A stretch of DNA of 64,000 nt from Isoetes taiwanensis. Lineage: Eukaryota > Streptophyta > Lycopodiopsida > Isoetales > Isoetaceae. Below are positions 10,746-22,199 of this stretch, piece by piece (the stretch's first letter is position 1; each line of letters begins with the position of its first letter). The notes below the pieces were generated by a model, which was not told where the DNA came from, made no database searches, and saw only the letters and a list, made by a program, of their open reading frames with translations. Made by a program: the position numbers and the translations under genes. The stretch spans positions 28,360,689 to 28,424,688 of the forward strand of contig JAJEKV010000005.1 in assembly GCA_021234155.1 (NCBI GenBank). The letters run 5' to 3'.

Positions 10746-13700
10746 TTAAGCACTTTGTGTGCAGGGGCAAATGGGCAAATGAGATCAAAATGATGAATAA
10801 TTCGGCATAACGAAGCAAGTTTAAGCTACAGAAACTGCTTACAGAGAAGAAATGGAAACGTTCGAGAGTAAAGCGACGGGCTCCCGTCCTTGTGGCCCCA
10901 GTCAGGCATGTCCACCTGCCACTGTTCTCTGATTGATCCATAGACACGGTGCCATATACGAATAAATTAAGCTTAAAGTCCCAATACCAGTCTCATCATC
11001 GGGCATGTAAAAGTAAAAGGATAAAAAAAATCTATGCATTGGTGTACCAAATGCAGCTATGGTAATGGTACCAAGTACTTACCATAGCTATCTATCCTTT
11101 TAAGTGGTCCACTTACCATGCTTTTCTTGCTAGGTAGCACCGTTAATGCTAAAACTACTTCTGGATGTTGACATGGCATTAATGGGATATTAACCACAAG
11201 AAGACCATTAGAATGCATTCTTGTATACAAGCTATGGTCAAACCAACCAAATTGTAGTAGCTCCAACTTCCTCACCTCTAGCAATTAGTTTAAATAAATT
11301 GACAGCTATAACTAAAAACTTCTTTGTAAAGTTGAGACTATCTCCTAGATACTATTTTATATGCTTATGGCAGGGTGAGCATGCAGTTCATATGAGCTAG
11401 ATGTGACAACCAAGGACTAGGATTTTATTAGTCGTTGATGATATAATTAATATAGGAAAGTGACGATTAGATGTGTTCTTTTAGGGTAACCTTGATTATA
11501 TGAAGTCTAGATGTAACCATGGTCATGTCTGGTGTTTTTAACCTATTCCTAAGATGTAATAACAGGTTATATAACATTTTGCCAGGGCATTCCAATAGCG
11601 TCGTGCCATGTGGCATGGTTTCAAACATTGAAAACATTGAATGTTTTCTTGGCTGATGTGTTGTGATTTGAGACCTCCTCTGCCAGTTGTTCCACTGGTT
11701 TTAGCCCTTCTCCAACAGCTGTTCCACTTATTTTAGCCGGCGACTCAGAGATTTACCGATTGTTACTGTGACTCCACACAACATTTTGAAGATCTACCAG
11801 TATTTTAAAGATTTTTTATTGCCATAGAATTCCATAACTTCTTTCTATGCTACAAAAATGTTGCTTTAAGCAACATTCTGGCATGTCAACCATACCTCTG
11901 CGTTCTCGCGCGTCAGCATGGTTTCCACGCCAAAAGGTTGCTTAAAATAACTTTCTTGTATACATAAAATTGTTATAAGAATATAAATAAGAACCTTGCA
12001 ACTTTCATAGGTCGTTTGTCAAGGTTGAAGACAGACCCAATGTTTGATTTTGTATATCCAACAATCATTCTCAATCTACTAAAAGATGCATTTATTACAT
12101 GTAATTTATCCAAAGTATGTAAATGTATTATCTATAAAACAGAAGCAAGATGCCTCGGTGTCTGCTGTTATCAAATCTCTGAACTTGCATATAATAGGAG
12201 TTACAGAGGCAGAGGCTAATGCCCTTTCAGATGTGGATGAGGATTTGCATTTCTTCATTGGCGTCATGCATGTGAAGGTTGTTTTCTTGAACAAGTGAAA
12301 TGGGTTTTGTATTGGGCACCATACCCCTCTTCAACAGACCTTGTGATATTAATATTGATGCGTTGCAACAATTCAGAACCTGGCAGGTTTCAAGTGATCA
12401 ACATCGATGTGAATCTAGCTGTAATTGGTTTATGCGTCTTTTATGTATCTAAAGTGAATTAAAAGCTAGCAAATTATATACACATTTGCTTCTATACCTA
12501 AGTCCCACTTTAGAACTCTTATCTGCTACAAGGTATTTTGAAGTAGTCGCATGGGTCTTGTGTTGCATATCTTGTGTATTGATCCTGTATTTTTCCTCTC
12601 GTCCTGGAAGTTTGCCATAAAGGCACCATGTGACAAATGGAAGTTTTAAGTGATTAACAATGGTGTGGCTTGGTTGCAATTGGCTCATGCCTTCAATATT
12701 TGGGTTCACTTACATTATTCTGTTATGGCCTAATAAAATGCTTTTTGCTACTTTTTGGGATATAATATGCTTTATACAATTATCTTGACTAGCTTGATCA
12801 TTCTATTTTATAAACTAAAAGGCTTGATGGTCCGTTTTGCTGCAAGTATGGTTCTTGCTTATATGTTGTTTTCTATTTTATTGGGCAAAAGGGTGTAAGT
12901 GGGGGATAGTCTCTAACAACACTTCTGCTTTGGGGTGCTTTGAGGTTGCCATTACAAAAATTTGGGCCTTCAAAACTATGGTTTGACATGTTAGTATTTC
13001 TGAGGGCAAGCCCCTGAAGAAGAAAGACTCAAATCCTCTCTAATCTAGGAAGTTAGTTGGCCATGTCCTCGATCTAGCTTCATAAATTGATTCTCCCCCT
13101 TTGGTCGATTCCACCGGCTCCTTTTCGGATGGACAAGTCTTGATTTTTATTTTTTTTCTCATTTAAGGAATTGAATGGATCTAGTTGTAAGCTATGGTGC
13201 TCATAGAGGCCAAGATCCAGAAGATTAGTATGGGAAGCCTAAATCCAAAGGGTAATTTAGGTTTGCATTCATTTTTAACATTTTTCTTTCATGATTTAGC
13301 AAAAAATACCTTCCAATTGTTTGTTTCTTTTACGTTTTGTTGCAAATACTTTTATTTAATTCATTCCAAAAGAAAAGAGATGTGGTTAGCATTAATAGGC
13401 GAGGGGAATATATTCTGCAAAAAATGTCCTGCCAATCATTATTGAAGTTGATTCTAGCAAGAGCTACCAGATCTGGTATCGTTTTGCATTCGAACTATTC
13501 TAGAAATAATTCCATGGTTCATCTGGAGAAATCATAATTGCATCACATCACACAATAGACCGAGTCTAGGAATGTTGGGCGAGTAGTAGATTGTAAACTC
13601 TCAGGAAAGGTTTATTTGACAATTCTTCTGCACGTGTCGTATTTAAAACAAGCTCTGTACCTAGCATATTTTGGACATGTGTTGATCTAAAGGTTCTTTC

Positions 13701-13800
13701 TTTAATTCTTTAGTTAGGACATGCTTAAACATGATGAATTTTAAATTTCTATTGGAGTATATGCTAACCAAGTTAGATGAAGGATGTCAGTTAGTACATT
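10746..13800. other. Long stretch without recognisable gene
   Basis: AT-rich non-coding DNA. The ORFs at 12016-12298 (both strands) and 13194-13537 match no family I know. A 21-nt near-perfect palindrome (AATGTTGCTTTAAGCAACAT) sits near 11858-11878. Confidence 0.35.
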
Positions 13801-14110
13801 GTCTCAAACCTTATAGTATTTTGCAAGCCTTAATATACAGTATACAAAATCTTGTACATGCATACCCCGCAAACGAGGATCGCTATGTACGGTCCAGATC
13901 TTGGACTAAAGGGCAAATATGCCCATCCGATAGCTCTCGCTGCCCTACGTAACCCCCCGTGTGAATATGCACCCAAACCAAAGGGGGTTTAAGGGGGATT
14001 TTAATTTAAATGTGTTAAATGCAATGGTTTGTGTTAATAATGTTAATAGTAGTTGTGTGTTAATTGTTATATTAAAAAAAAAAGGCCTCTTCGGGGCCTT
14101 AAGGATGGTG
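13800..14110 (+). repeat. Dispersed repeat family R1, copy 1 (plus)
   Basis: The order of landmarks is CTTATAGTATTTTG, ATACCCCGCAAACGAGG, GCTCTCGCTGCCCTACGT, GTGTGAATATGCACCCAAAC, CAAAGGGGGTTTAAGGGGGA, then a T-rich part and a hairpin GGCCTCTTCGGGGCC (14083-14097). The same order returns, inverted or partial, at 21.8-22.1, 23.4, 27.4 and 27.7 kb. No coding capacity; the class is unknown. Confidence 0.65.
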
Positions 14111-14399
14111 TCGGGGTGCATGTAATATTGTGCATGGAGTTTTCTTAGTGCATGTAATATTGTGTTGTGCATGGAGATTCCGTAGTGCATATGAATCATA
14201 ATAGAAAATGGTAGTAGAGCTAAAAACAAGCCATTACATTCGAAGTCCTAATATTAAGTGTGACATAATACCATAATAGATAATAGACAAATGGTAGCAC
14301 ATTTAAAAAACAGACAGACAGACTCTGAAACCTAAAATGTGATTACTCTCTGCAATGGCTTCATGGACCACTGTTAAAGAAAGAAAAATTACCATGAGG

Positions 14400-15150
14400 C
14401 CAGAAAAGGGGCCAGTTCAAGCCATCTGTTAGAGCTGCCAGATTGGCACATGCATCCAAAGCAGTCGCATAAGTGTATTTATCTGGTTTCACCCCTTCAT
14501 CATTCATTTAATTGAAAAACTCCAAAGCCTCCAAGCACATATGCTCCAAGCACATTTATTTCCATTCTGCACATATGTTCCAAGCATACTTGTCCGTGAG
14601 ATAACATCACGGTAATGCATTCTTAACATCTCCACAATAAGCATATGCTACGAAACAACAACAAGGTCTCCTTCAAAACCCATGGCAACAATGTTCTGAT
14701 GGATCTTCTTTCCAGTTACCAGATCCATCATAGCAGCACAAGCATCAAGAGCACTCACATAAGTGACTTTATCAGGAACTATGCCCTCCAGCTGCATTTG
14801 TCTAAAAAATTCAAATGCTTGATTCTCATGTCCATTCTGTGTACATGCGGCAATTATGGAGTTCCATGACACTAGATCATGGAGAGGCATTTTATGAAAA
14901 ATATTTCGGGCCTCTTGGATGCTCCCTTGCTGGGCAAATGCTGGTAACATTGAATTCCAGGAGACTACATCACGACGGGGCATCTTTTCAAATACCATTT
15001 TAGCACCATCTAGGCTTCCAAGTCTTACATAGACCCCAAGCATAAGGTTCCAAAGAATACATTGGGTTCCGGAATAGACTCAAATACTGCCTGAGCATCC
15101 TTCAAGAGCTTGAAATGTGATAGTCTTACCAGTAGAAGCTGTTCTGCAAG
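14400..15150 (-). pseudogene. PLS-class pentatricopeptide repeat (PPR) protein fragment
   Basis: The minus strand from 15150 encodes successive PPR motifs. DAQAVFESIPEPNVF runs to a 1-base frameshift near 15045. Then come WNLMLGVYVRLGSLDGAKMV, FEKMPRRDVVSWNSML, FHKMPLHDLVSWNSIIAACT and MQLEGIVPDKVTYVSALDAC. After a stop at about 14648, a further decayed motif at 14411-14500 reads VKPDKYTYATALDACANL. PPR proteins bind organellar RNA and guide editing or processing. Here the frameshift, stop codons, missing start and missing C-terminal E/DYW domain indicate a dead fragment. Confidence 0.85.
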
Positions 15151-15214
15151 CGCTAAAGAAATTTCGGCCCAAAACGATTGTTTTACCCCTCGAAACAGCA
15201 AGAGATACAGCAAG

Positions 15215-16200
15215 AGATGATATAATTCATGCTAATCAGATATTTACCTGAAGTTGCAACAGGAGGAGTGTCACGGATCAATGACTTGAAGTCCTGAATT
15301 GGGTGCTGGAGAAGAGAGATAGTCTACTGTCCACTACCGTCACCACTATCAGCACCACCATCATGGCTTAAACTTTCATGGATTGGCAAGCATCTGCTTC
15401 AAGCAATCAGGTAGCTCGTATGTTGGAACCAGTTAAGCTCTGCCCAAATCCGATGCTGCCAGAAGCATAAGAAACATAAAACGTAACTTTGCCCTAAAAC
15501 ACATTTCTTCGAACCATCTGCTTCAAGCTCGTATGCTGGAACCGGGCACTCAGGTAGCTCGTATGCTAAAACCGGTTAAGCTCTGCTGAATTCAATCCAC
15601 TCAACAACAATGTATCAATCAATCAGAATATAATAACTGGATATCAAACCTCGTCCAGTCTGCACTGTATATGAATCAGGCAAGTACCGTGGTTTCCATC
15701 CTTGATTTTTATTGTGATATGGAGTAAGTCAGCTTCATAGTATGTCAAATCCGAAAGGATCTTCACTCAAATCATTCGGCTCATATTCCTAATTCTTCTG
15801 CTAGCTTATCGTGTATAAAGAAAGAATTCCTACTTGGCATCAAATCGACCTGCCTGCCTTCATATCAGGCATCGAAACCTAGTAATAGAATCATTCCTTG
15901 TTTGCAAAGGGGTCACCAGACAAATCTTGTATGCCAAGAGAGGTTTCTGCCAACAAAATCCTGTATATCAGACTTTTCAATATATCCGGCACCTCTAGTT
16001 TCAAACGGCTTCAAACAGCCTCATTCATGAAAGAAAAGGAAGATTCGACCTGTATTTTAAAGCTGAGGCAAATCTTATGCAGTCCAAACCACAAAACCAC
16101 GCCCCCTGTTATAAGATCTGCCACCATTTTTTATGAAGAAGCTTCTCTCCTGCAAGCTTCGTGCCCTAGAATGCTATCCACGAGGCTTGCATGTTCAGCC
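15215..16200. other. No gene; short local repeats
   Basis: The phrase AGGTAGCTCGTATG followed by AACC(A/G)GTTAAGCTCTGC occurs at about 15410 and 15551, with a partial copy near 15528. No coding signature. Confidence 0.4.
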
Positions 16201-16211
16201 CCTAAAATAAA

Positions 16212-16440
16212 AAGATAGATAGATAGATAGTAGTTTTAACGTCACGCCACTAGGCAGCATCCAACTGGACATGTGACCACACACCACACTACATTGCTTG
16301 GTTGGGCCCTGCCCCCAACCACCTTACATTGCGTCTGTTGGGATTTGACCCCCAACAGTACCGAGTGCGATTCTGGGCGGTCTCGAACTCGAGACCACAT
16401 TGCTAAGGAACTAGTGTGTTACCACTAGACCAAATGCCTA
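16212..16440 (-). mobile_element. tRNA-derived SINE, minus strand
   Basis: On the minus strand the head carries a pol III box A-like TTTGGTCTAGTGGTAACAC (about 16417-16435) and a box B-like GAGTTCGAGACC (16379-16390), spaced as in a tRNA gene. The body continues to a 3' end GTGACGTTAAAACTA followed by (TATC)n (plus strand GATA repeats 16213-16232). That end resembles the LINE tails at 17.27, 20.0 and 24.7 kb. No clear TSD was found. Confidence 0.65.
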
Positions 16441-16483
16441 GTGTGTTGTGAGTCCTTGGATGTTGGACCATTGAAAAAAAAAA

Positions 16484-16635
16484 AAGCTAAATCAACGACT
16501 AAGAAATGGTGCACTCTAGATGTACGCATTAGTACATCCATTCGAATACGCCATGAAATCTTAGAAAAACCTTTGTGAAAAGCGTCCAAAAACACAAAGA
16601 AAACCCCCTGTTATTATGCTATATATTGAAGTTGT
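16484..16635 (+). repeat. Dispersed ~150-bp repeat R2, copy 1
   Basis: The landmarks AGAAATGGTGCACTCTAGAT, GTACGCAT and AACACAAAGAAAACCCCCTG recur in the same order and strand at 44115-44270, with scattered substitutions and small indels. Confidence 0.8.
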
Positions 16636-17037
16636 TACTTTCTAAACCTATTTAGGCAATATTTTTTCTTTTTTCTTTCTCATTTCAACTGACTCTGTTA
16701 TGTTACTTAAAAATTTGGCAGTGAAATACACCTATTCTAGCGTATGCATGGTGGCATAGTGTTGAACATCATTAGAGCTTTATGATGGGAAACTTTGCAC
16801 AGTTATTGTGTAATTAAAATTTTGTATTTGCATTCCTAGTTTGCCATATTTTTGGAAGTTATATGATATAAACTAACTATGAAGTTGGCGTTTGGTTTTC
16901 ATTGGTTTTACTGCATTCGACAATATGCATTAATTATCTTATCTCCATGTTGTACGTCTACCATACAAATTTGCAGTTGTGCTGCTTATGCCATGCTAGT
17001 CTATATATACTCCTATTTCTCCTTTGAAGTCATGTAG
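16636..17037. other. AT-rich sequence, probably former intron
   Basis: No ORF with a family signature. It ends in a pyrimidine-rich stretch and TAG at 17035-17037, directly before the hydratase-like pseudo-exon. Confidence 0.3.
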
Positions 17038-17152
17038 GCTCATGCATTGGAAATAAAGTGAAGATGCTACCAATACCTACAATTTATGTCATTGAAGGTG
17101 TGGCCCTAGGAGGTGGTTTCAAGTTGGCACTCATGTGATATCTGAATTTATG
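17038..17152 (+). pseudogene. Enoyl-CoA hydratase/isomerase pseudo-exon
   Basis: A frame from 17039 reads KMLPIPTIYVIEGVALGGGF, then KLAL. This is the oxyanion-hole region of crotonase-family enzymes of the AUH/methylglutaconyl-CoA hydratase type, whose usual phrase is 'PTIAxIEGxALGGGLExALxCD(L/I)R'. Just where the conserved Cys-Asp should come, the reading frame breaks at a TGA (about 17134). The stretch ends in TATG/GTAAGTT, a good splice donor at 17153, and follows a plausible acceptor. No other exons were recognised nearby, so this is an isolated relic of a mitochondrial or peroxisomal enzyme gene. Confidence 0.6.
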
Positions 17153-18000
17153 GTAAGTTCCTTTACTATTTAAAACCATGCCATTCTAAGGTCCCCTATT
17201 CAGAATAGTAGGTCACAAAGAGAAAAGACCAGAGCCACTTCAAGGATAGGGCATGAATAGAATAGAATAGATTTTTTAACATCCACGGAAAAAAAATAAA
17301 AAATAAATAATAAATAAAATAAAATTAAAGGATTGAAAAGATGGCCACTGACCAAAATGTTATATGTCATTCATCTAAGGAAATGGACTTCAAGACACAA
17401 TGAATAGAGTAGAGAAATGTTAGTATTTGATGTGGTTCTAGGAAATGCTATTTGCATTAGACACCCCAACATCTATTGTACTATAAAATAATCTCAAACC
17501 TCTACTTAAATTTGATATAGACATTTTAATGGTACCAAATATGGACATTCTAGAGTGATTCCATACAAAAGGTTTTCTTTAGTTTTTTGCCATCAAACTT
17601 TGGCTGCTATAATTGCATGCAGAAGAATATTGACTTGAGTTATATCATTGATGTCCAGTTCCAAGATGCATGAGAGTGCCACCATATCCATAAGAGACTT
17701 TAGCACATCATGGTGGCAGCGACAACACAGATCATGTACCTCGAAAGGGAAGAAAATTGTTTGATTGTTTGCCAATGAGTTAATTTTGGCTACTTTATGA
17801 TTTTAGAGGTGAAGAGGGCTTGACCTCCTGCTATCAATATGTTTTTCATTTGATCAATGCGTTCTCTTGTCACCATAGCGTGGCCTATGGAAATGTCGAA
17901 CTTTCGATCTATTTGTTTATGTGAAGCATATGGTAATGGTAACAATAAAACCCTAGTAAGAAGGGATAACCCAACAGGATGTGATTAGTAGCTTGATGGA
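17153..18000. other. No gene; contains a LINE tail
   Basis: AT-rich with no recognisable coding. (GAATA)n at about 17255-17270 followed by ATTTTTTAACATCCACGG (17271-17288) is the 3' terminus of a minus-strand LINE of the same family as at 20.0 and 24.7 kb. Confidence 0.4.
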
Positions 18001-18014
18001 GCAGTTGACTTTCA

Positions 18015-18640
18015 GATATTTATGGGAATTCCATTTCACCCTCTTATGGTGGTATTAGGAAACGCCACACCAAGATCTACTCGAGCAATCTCACGTGGGG
18101 CTGTTACAATCTCTCCCACTAGAACTATGCTCGTGTTCGTTCTCGAGCATCACAAGACCATAGACTACAACATCCCATGATGTCCAAGACCAAGCGAAGA
18201 CCATACCATTCAATGGTATCCAAGTCATACATACTTCATGGAGACTCGACTCGACCCCTGCTCTGATACCAAGTGTAACATTCCTAACCAACATGCCCTT
18301 AACCAACTTGACAAAACCGTCTAAACGTTTATGAGTAATCGCTTTTACCCATTTATGGTAGTTCTTCGGGAACACCCCCTAGGCACATTCAAGGATCGAA
18401 TACTCGAGTGGTCACTCGAACTTGAGACCCACTCTGATATTAAATGTAATGTTAACCACCTCAGCTTAACCAACTGACCAAAGCATCCGAATATTTATGG
18501 GAAATCCATCCCACCCTCTTATGGTGGTATCAGGAATGCCACACCAAGATCTACTCGGGCAGTCTCTGTTACAATCGTTCTCAAGCATCACAAGACCATA
18601 GACCACACCATCCCATGATGTTTGCAGGTACAATGGAATG
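18015..18640 (-). repeat. LTR-like sequence in tandem, with iMet PBS complement
   Basis: GCTCTGATACCA at 18260-18271 is the reverse complement of the tRNA-iMet primer site. The adjacent TGTAACATTCCTAACC (18274) would be the inner end of a minus-strand LTR. A decayed second version (CTCTGATATTA then TGTAATGTTAACC) lies at 18432-18458. The block 18023-18180 (CCTCTTATGGTGGTAT, ACACCAAGATCTACTCG, ATCACAAGACCATAGAC) is repeated at 18495-18620. This looks like a partial duplication of an LTR element's 5' end; no coding part remains. Confidence 0.5.
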
Positions 18641-19684
18641 TCGAGGATCGATTTTGTAGACAGAAGGATACACGTACAACCCTTGCTTTTTAAATGCGCA
18701 CAAATTATAAACTAATCTGCAAAACATGTTTCATTCTTGATTTTTGCCAAGGGCAAATTGTGAAAAAGCGATGATTGAAACAAATATATTTGTGTCTATA
18801 CACAAGCACAAAAGTATTGAGGGGATCAGAAAGTTCTTCCGTTAGAAAGTAATGCAATGTAAAATAAGCAAGTCTATGGAGATTTTGTCATCAAATTCAA
18901 AGAACTAACCCAAACAACTTTAGAAACATTTAGTAGCTCAATAAGATGAAGTTGATAGAAATGGAAGATCCTCCTATAGTGCTTACCTTGCTCTAATATC
19001 GTATCTCACACACGCACCTCAGTTTTCCAACGGTGATATTATATCTCAAGAGGAACTTAGGAAGCTCGAAATCGCGGCGGCAGCATGTGGTATAGAAGCC
19101 CATAAAATAAACACTAATGTGTGTGATGCATCCTAGTTGAGGCAAGAAACCCTGCACATACACTTAGGTGGAGCTTGCCGCTAAAATATTGTTGTAAAGC
19201 AAAAACTATGTACTATGGCGAAGATACTCTATCCCTTCATCATAATTGCTAAAAGGTGTGGGCATCCCACCTAAGTTTATAAAATACCGAAGGGCACGAT
19301 CTTCTTTTCACCTACTATATTACTTACACAACTGAGTAAGGGAAAGGCCTTGTGGCCTTCTTTCAGGAAGGGAAAGATGGTCGACGCGCGAAGTGAGGAG
19401 GCCTGCTTGACCTTCCGAAAAGGAGGCCACAGGGCGTTTCTCTCAATGTAGAGGGCGACTGGACCCAATACAGACATGACACTTGTCTGCATGCGAGTGG
19501 AAATCTCAGAACAACGTGTAAAAAAAGTCAGAAAGTGGCATAAAAATGACGGAATGCGGAGTAAAAATGGGCAGAATGCAGAGTAAGATGTTGCACACAT
19601 TTTTAGATTTAGAAAAGGTGACACGTCACCTATTCATTGGATGAAACGACTGATTGGGGCCCATCCGTCCTCTATGAAAATATA
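18641..19684. other. No recognisable gene
   Basis: The ORF at 19277-19624 (minus) has no signature. Confidence 0.35.
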
Positions 19685-19775
19685 AAACCTATCTGTATCT
19701 GTATCCATATCCATATCCATATCCATATCCATATCTATCTCTATCTCTATCTATATCTATCTATTTATATGTGTC
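19685..19775 (+). repeat. Microsatellite, ATCTGT/ATCCAT/ATCT units
   Basis: TATCTGTATCTG passes into (TATCCA)n and then (TATCTC/TATCTA)n. Confidence 0.85.
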
Positions 19776-19984
19776 TATCTAAAGCAAAAATAAGATGATA
19801 GCTTGTGCACCATCTTGGCTATTGAAATTTTTTAATTTATTTTAATCCCTTGATTCAAAGGTTTGTTTTGCACACATTGTAATAGAATGCCCTTGACTTT
19901 TTCTTACTTTAATTTCATCCGTTGGATTTAATGGTCTATCCAGTGGGCGCGCAAGAAGAGCACCCATTTCTCTATTCGCCCTAA

Positions 19985-20096
19985 GAATAGAATAGAATAG
20001 TTTTTTTAACGTCCACGGAGACCAATAGGTCATGGGACCCATAAGGAACGGGAAATAAACTTTCGCGTTCCAAGCAGCTCCACGTGATACCAAGCA
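19985..20096 (-). mobile_element. 5'-truncated LINE tail
   Basis: (AATAG)n at 19985-20000 is followed by TTTTTTTAACGTCCACGGAG and ACCAATAGGTCATGGGACCC. On the minus strand this is a LINE 3' UTR ending in (TATTC)n. The segment matches the terminus of LINE C at 24.7 kb almost base for base over about 40 nt. Confidence 0.65.
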
Positions 20097-20247
20097 GATT
20101 AATTTTTCCTACGCCATGCGCGTCCATTTGTTTCAAGTTTCCTTGTGATCAATGCAGTATATGACTTGCTTAGGGTTAAACGATCACTTGATCCCTGCAC
20201 TTTCATTTTGATATTAAGGATTAGCCGTGGCAAAAATACAAGATATT

Positions 20248-20829
20248 GGCTGCACTTTGATATGAAATTCTTTAACAGATCACACAACAAATTTAGAGCA
20301 ATATTCTTAGGGCATAGTTCTGCAAAAATGATCTGCCTTTTTAAATGCATTGGGATGATTTAGCCCATTTAGAAGCCCCAGATTTTAGTCTTTTAGACAA
20401 TTTTCTCTTTTTGAATAAACAAAACATGATGATTCCAAGATACATCGTGTGATGGACATATGAATTCAGATCTGCATTTGCTCTTTGTTTCTTTCTTTCA
20501 TGAGCTCCGCATACCTTCTTTCACAAGTGTAGATTCGGCTGCACTTTTAATACAAAATTGTTTAACAGATCACACAACAAATATGGAGCAATATTCTTAA
20601 GGCATAGTTCTGCAAATGTGATCTGCCTTGTTAAATGCATTGGGATGATCCAGCCCTTTTAGAAGCTCTAAATTTTAGTCTTTTAAGCAATGCCCTCATT
20701 GTTGAATAAATAAGACATGATGATTTCAAGATACATTTTGAGATGGGCATTTGAATTTAGATCTGCATTTGCTCTTTGCTTCTTCTTTCTTTCATGAGTT
20801 CGGCATACCTTCTTTCACAAGTATAGGTG
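20248..20829 (+). repeat. 289-bp direct tandem duplication
   Basis: Two adjacent copies start GGCTGCACTTT at 20248 and at 20537 and run through AACAGATCACACAACAAAT, AAATGCATTGGGATGAT and CATACCTTCTTTCACAAGT. They are diverged by many substitutions, so the duplication is old. Confidence 0.85.
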
Positions 20830-20986
20830 GGTATTGTTTTTTGGCCATCAACTTACCTTCTTTATCTATTTCGATTTTGCATCAATTGCACGTAGGAATG
20901 TAGCCTCACAAAGGAAACAATAAAACTGGCATATTGTTCCTTCATTTCCTTGATAAGGGCATACTTATTCCACATGTACAAACGGC

Positions 20987-21242
20987 AGCACCTCCCCGGG
21001 GGATTCACCTTTGATCAGCGTATAACCCATGAGAGTTCAACGGAGGGGTGTTTTTTGGACCATTTTGTATACGTATACTTAGGGGTTAGGGGTGTTTTTA
21101 GGCACTGATTTGGAGCAATATCTATACACAGAGGGGTCAAATTGCCTTTTAAGATTGCGTATACAAGGGGGGTTTTTTGCTACCCTCCGAACGCAGATGC
21201 CATACCCCCCTTATGTATAAGTGCACCCCCCGGGAGCACCTC
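20987..21242. mobile_element. hAT-like MITE, 240 bp, with 8-bp TSD
   Basis: AGCACCTC occurs at 20987-20994 and 21235-21242. The enclosed 240 bp begin CCCGGGGGATTCAC and end, on the reverse complement, CCCGGGGGGTGCAC: inverted termini matching at 12 of 14 positions. An 8-bp TSD with short TIRs fits hAT-superfamily miniature elements. No coding capacity. Confidence 0.65.
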
Positions 21243-21830
21243 AAGGTATAGAAACTTCTGTATAATTGAGAATAACTAGGAACATGTAAACTAACGATGG
21301 ATTTGCATAATAACTCTTGTTCACAATGTTGTAAATGTAAATTGATTTTAGTTTTAGTGGTTGTAGCAGCTATATATTCTGTTTGGATTTGATTGATAAA
21401 TATGAAATAGAAATGAGGATATCATGACCAACCCATATTACTACAGAACATTTTTTCATTTTGTGGAACCAGTATAAAAGTCCATTGATTTTGATTGTTG
21501 CTGAGTGAGAATGAACTATCCTTTATGGGCTATGAAGTACTGAGTTGCAGATTTTTCTTGTAAGTTCCAAAGCCCACAAGGAAATATAGAAGTTGCCATG
21601 TAGACATGATTCTCATGGACCCATGCGCACCTACACTATCATTATCCTATTATATCATTACAAGTTTATTAATATTTAGGGCCTACACATTTGGAGAAGT
21701 TTGTGACAAAAATGTGGGAAAAATAACTACAAAATATACCCAGTGTGAAAGACTCTCCTAGATTCTTAAGATTCTATAGAGATTCTATTGTCTCCAAAAC
21801 TTTCTTTACAAACTGCCCATTGTCTATGGT
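21243..21830. other. No recognisable feature
   Basis: AT-rich non-coding DNA. Confidence 0.35.
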
Positions 21831-21844
21831 AGATATAGCAATGT

Positions 21845-22080
21845 GCGTGTGCAATGTAATGGTTTGTGTTATAACTAAAAAAAATTTGGCCCCTTCGGGG
21901 CCTCCAACAGAAAACATTACATTATACTTAGATAAATATGCCCTACATCAAAGGGGGTTCAGGGGAATTTAATTAAAATTGTCTGAAGTAATGGTTCGTA
22001 TTGTGGAAAAAACAAAAATTTGGTCCCTTTGGGGCCTTAGGAAGGTGTCGTACATATTGTAGAGAAAACTATCTAGTGTT
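21845..22080 (+). repeat. Dispersed repeat R1, two diverged partial copies
   Basis: AATGGTTTGTGTTATAAC and a hairpin GGCCCCTTCGGGGCC (21887-21901) are followed by CAAAGGGGGTTCAGGGG (21949-21965) and another hairpin-like GGTCCCTTTGGGGCC (22022-22036). These are the landmarks of the 13.8-kb copy, here twice and decayed. Confidence 0.5.
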
Positions 22081-22166
22081 AAAGAAGAAAAAAAAACAAC
22101 CTAGCCCAGGTAAGGTATGGCATTTTCCTCTGTTGTTTCTTAGTCCTCTTCTAAATTCTATAACAA

Positions 22167-22196
22167 CTAGAAATGTGTGCCCGGTGATGCCGGGCA
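22167..22196 (-). mobile_element. Helitron 3' terminus (minus strand)
   Basis: Read on the minus strand: a hairpin TGCCCGG-CATCA-CCGGGCA, 7 nt, then CTAG at the border and a T outside. A subterminal hairpin followed by CTRR, inserted between A and T, is the hallmark Helitron 3' end. The element body would extend to higher coordinates; its TC 5' end was not located. Confidence 0.6.
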
Positions 22197-22199
22197 TAG

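Noticed and set aside
14083-14097. GC hairpin beside an A-run as a bacterial-type terminator
   Set aside because: The setting is a dispersed plant repeat copy without any bacterial gene; the hairpin is part of that repeat family.
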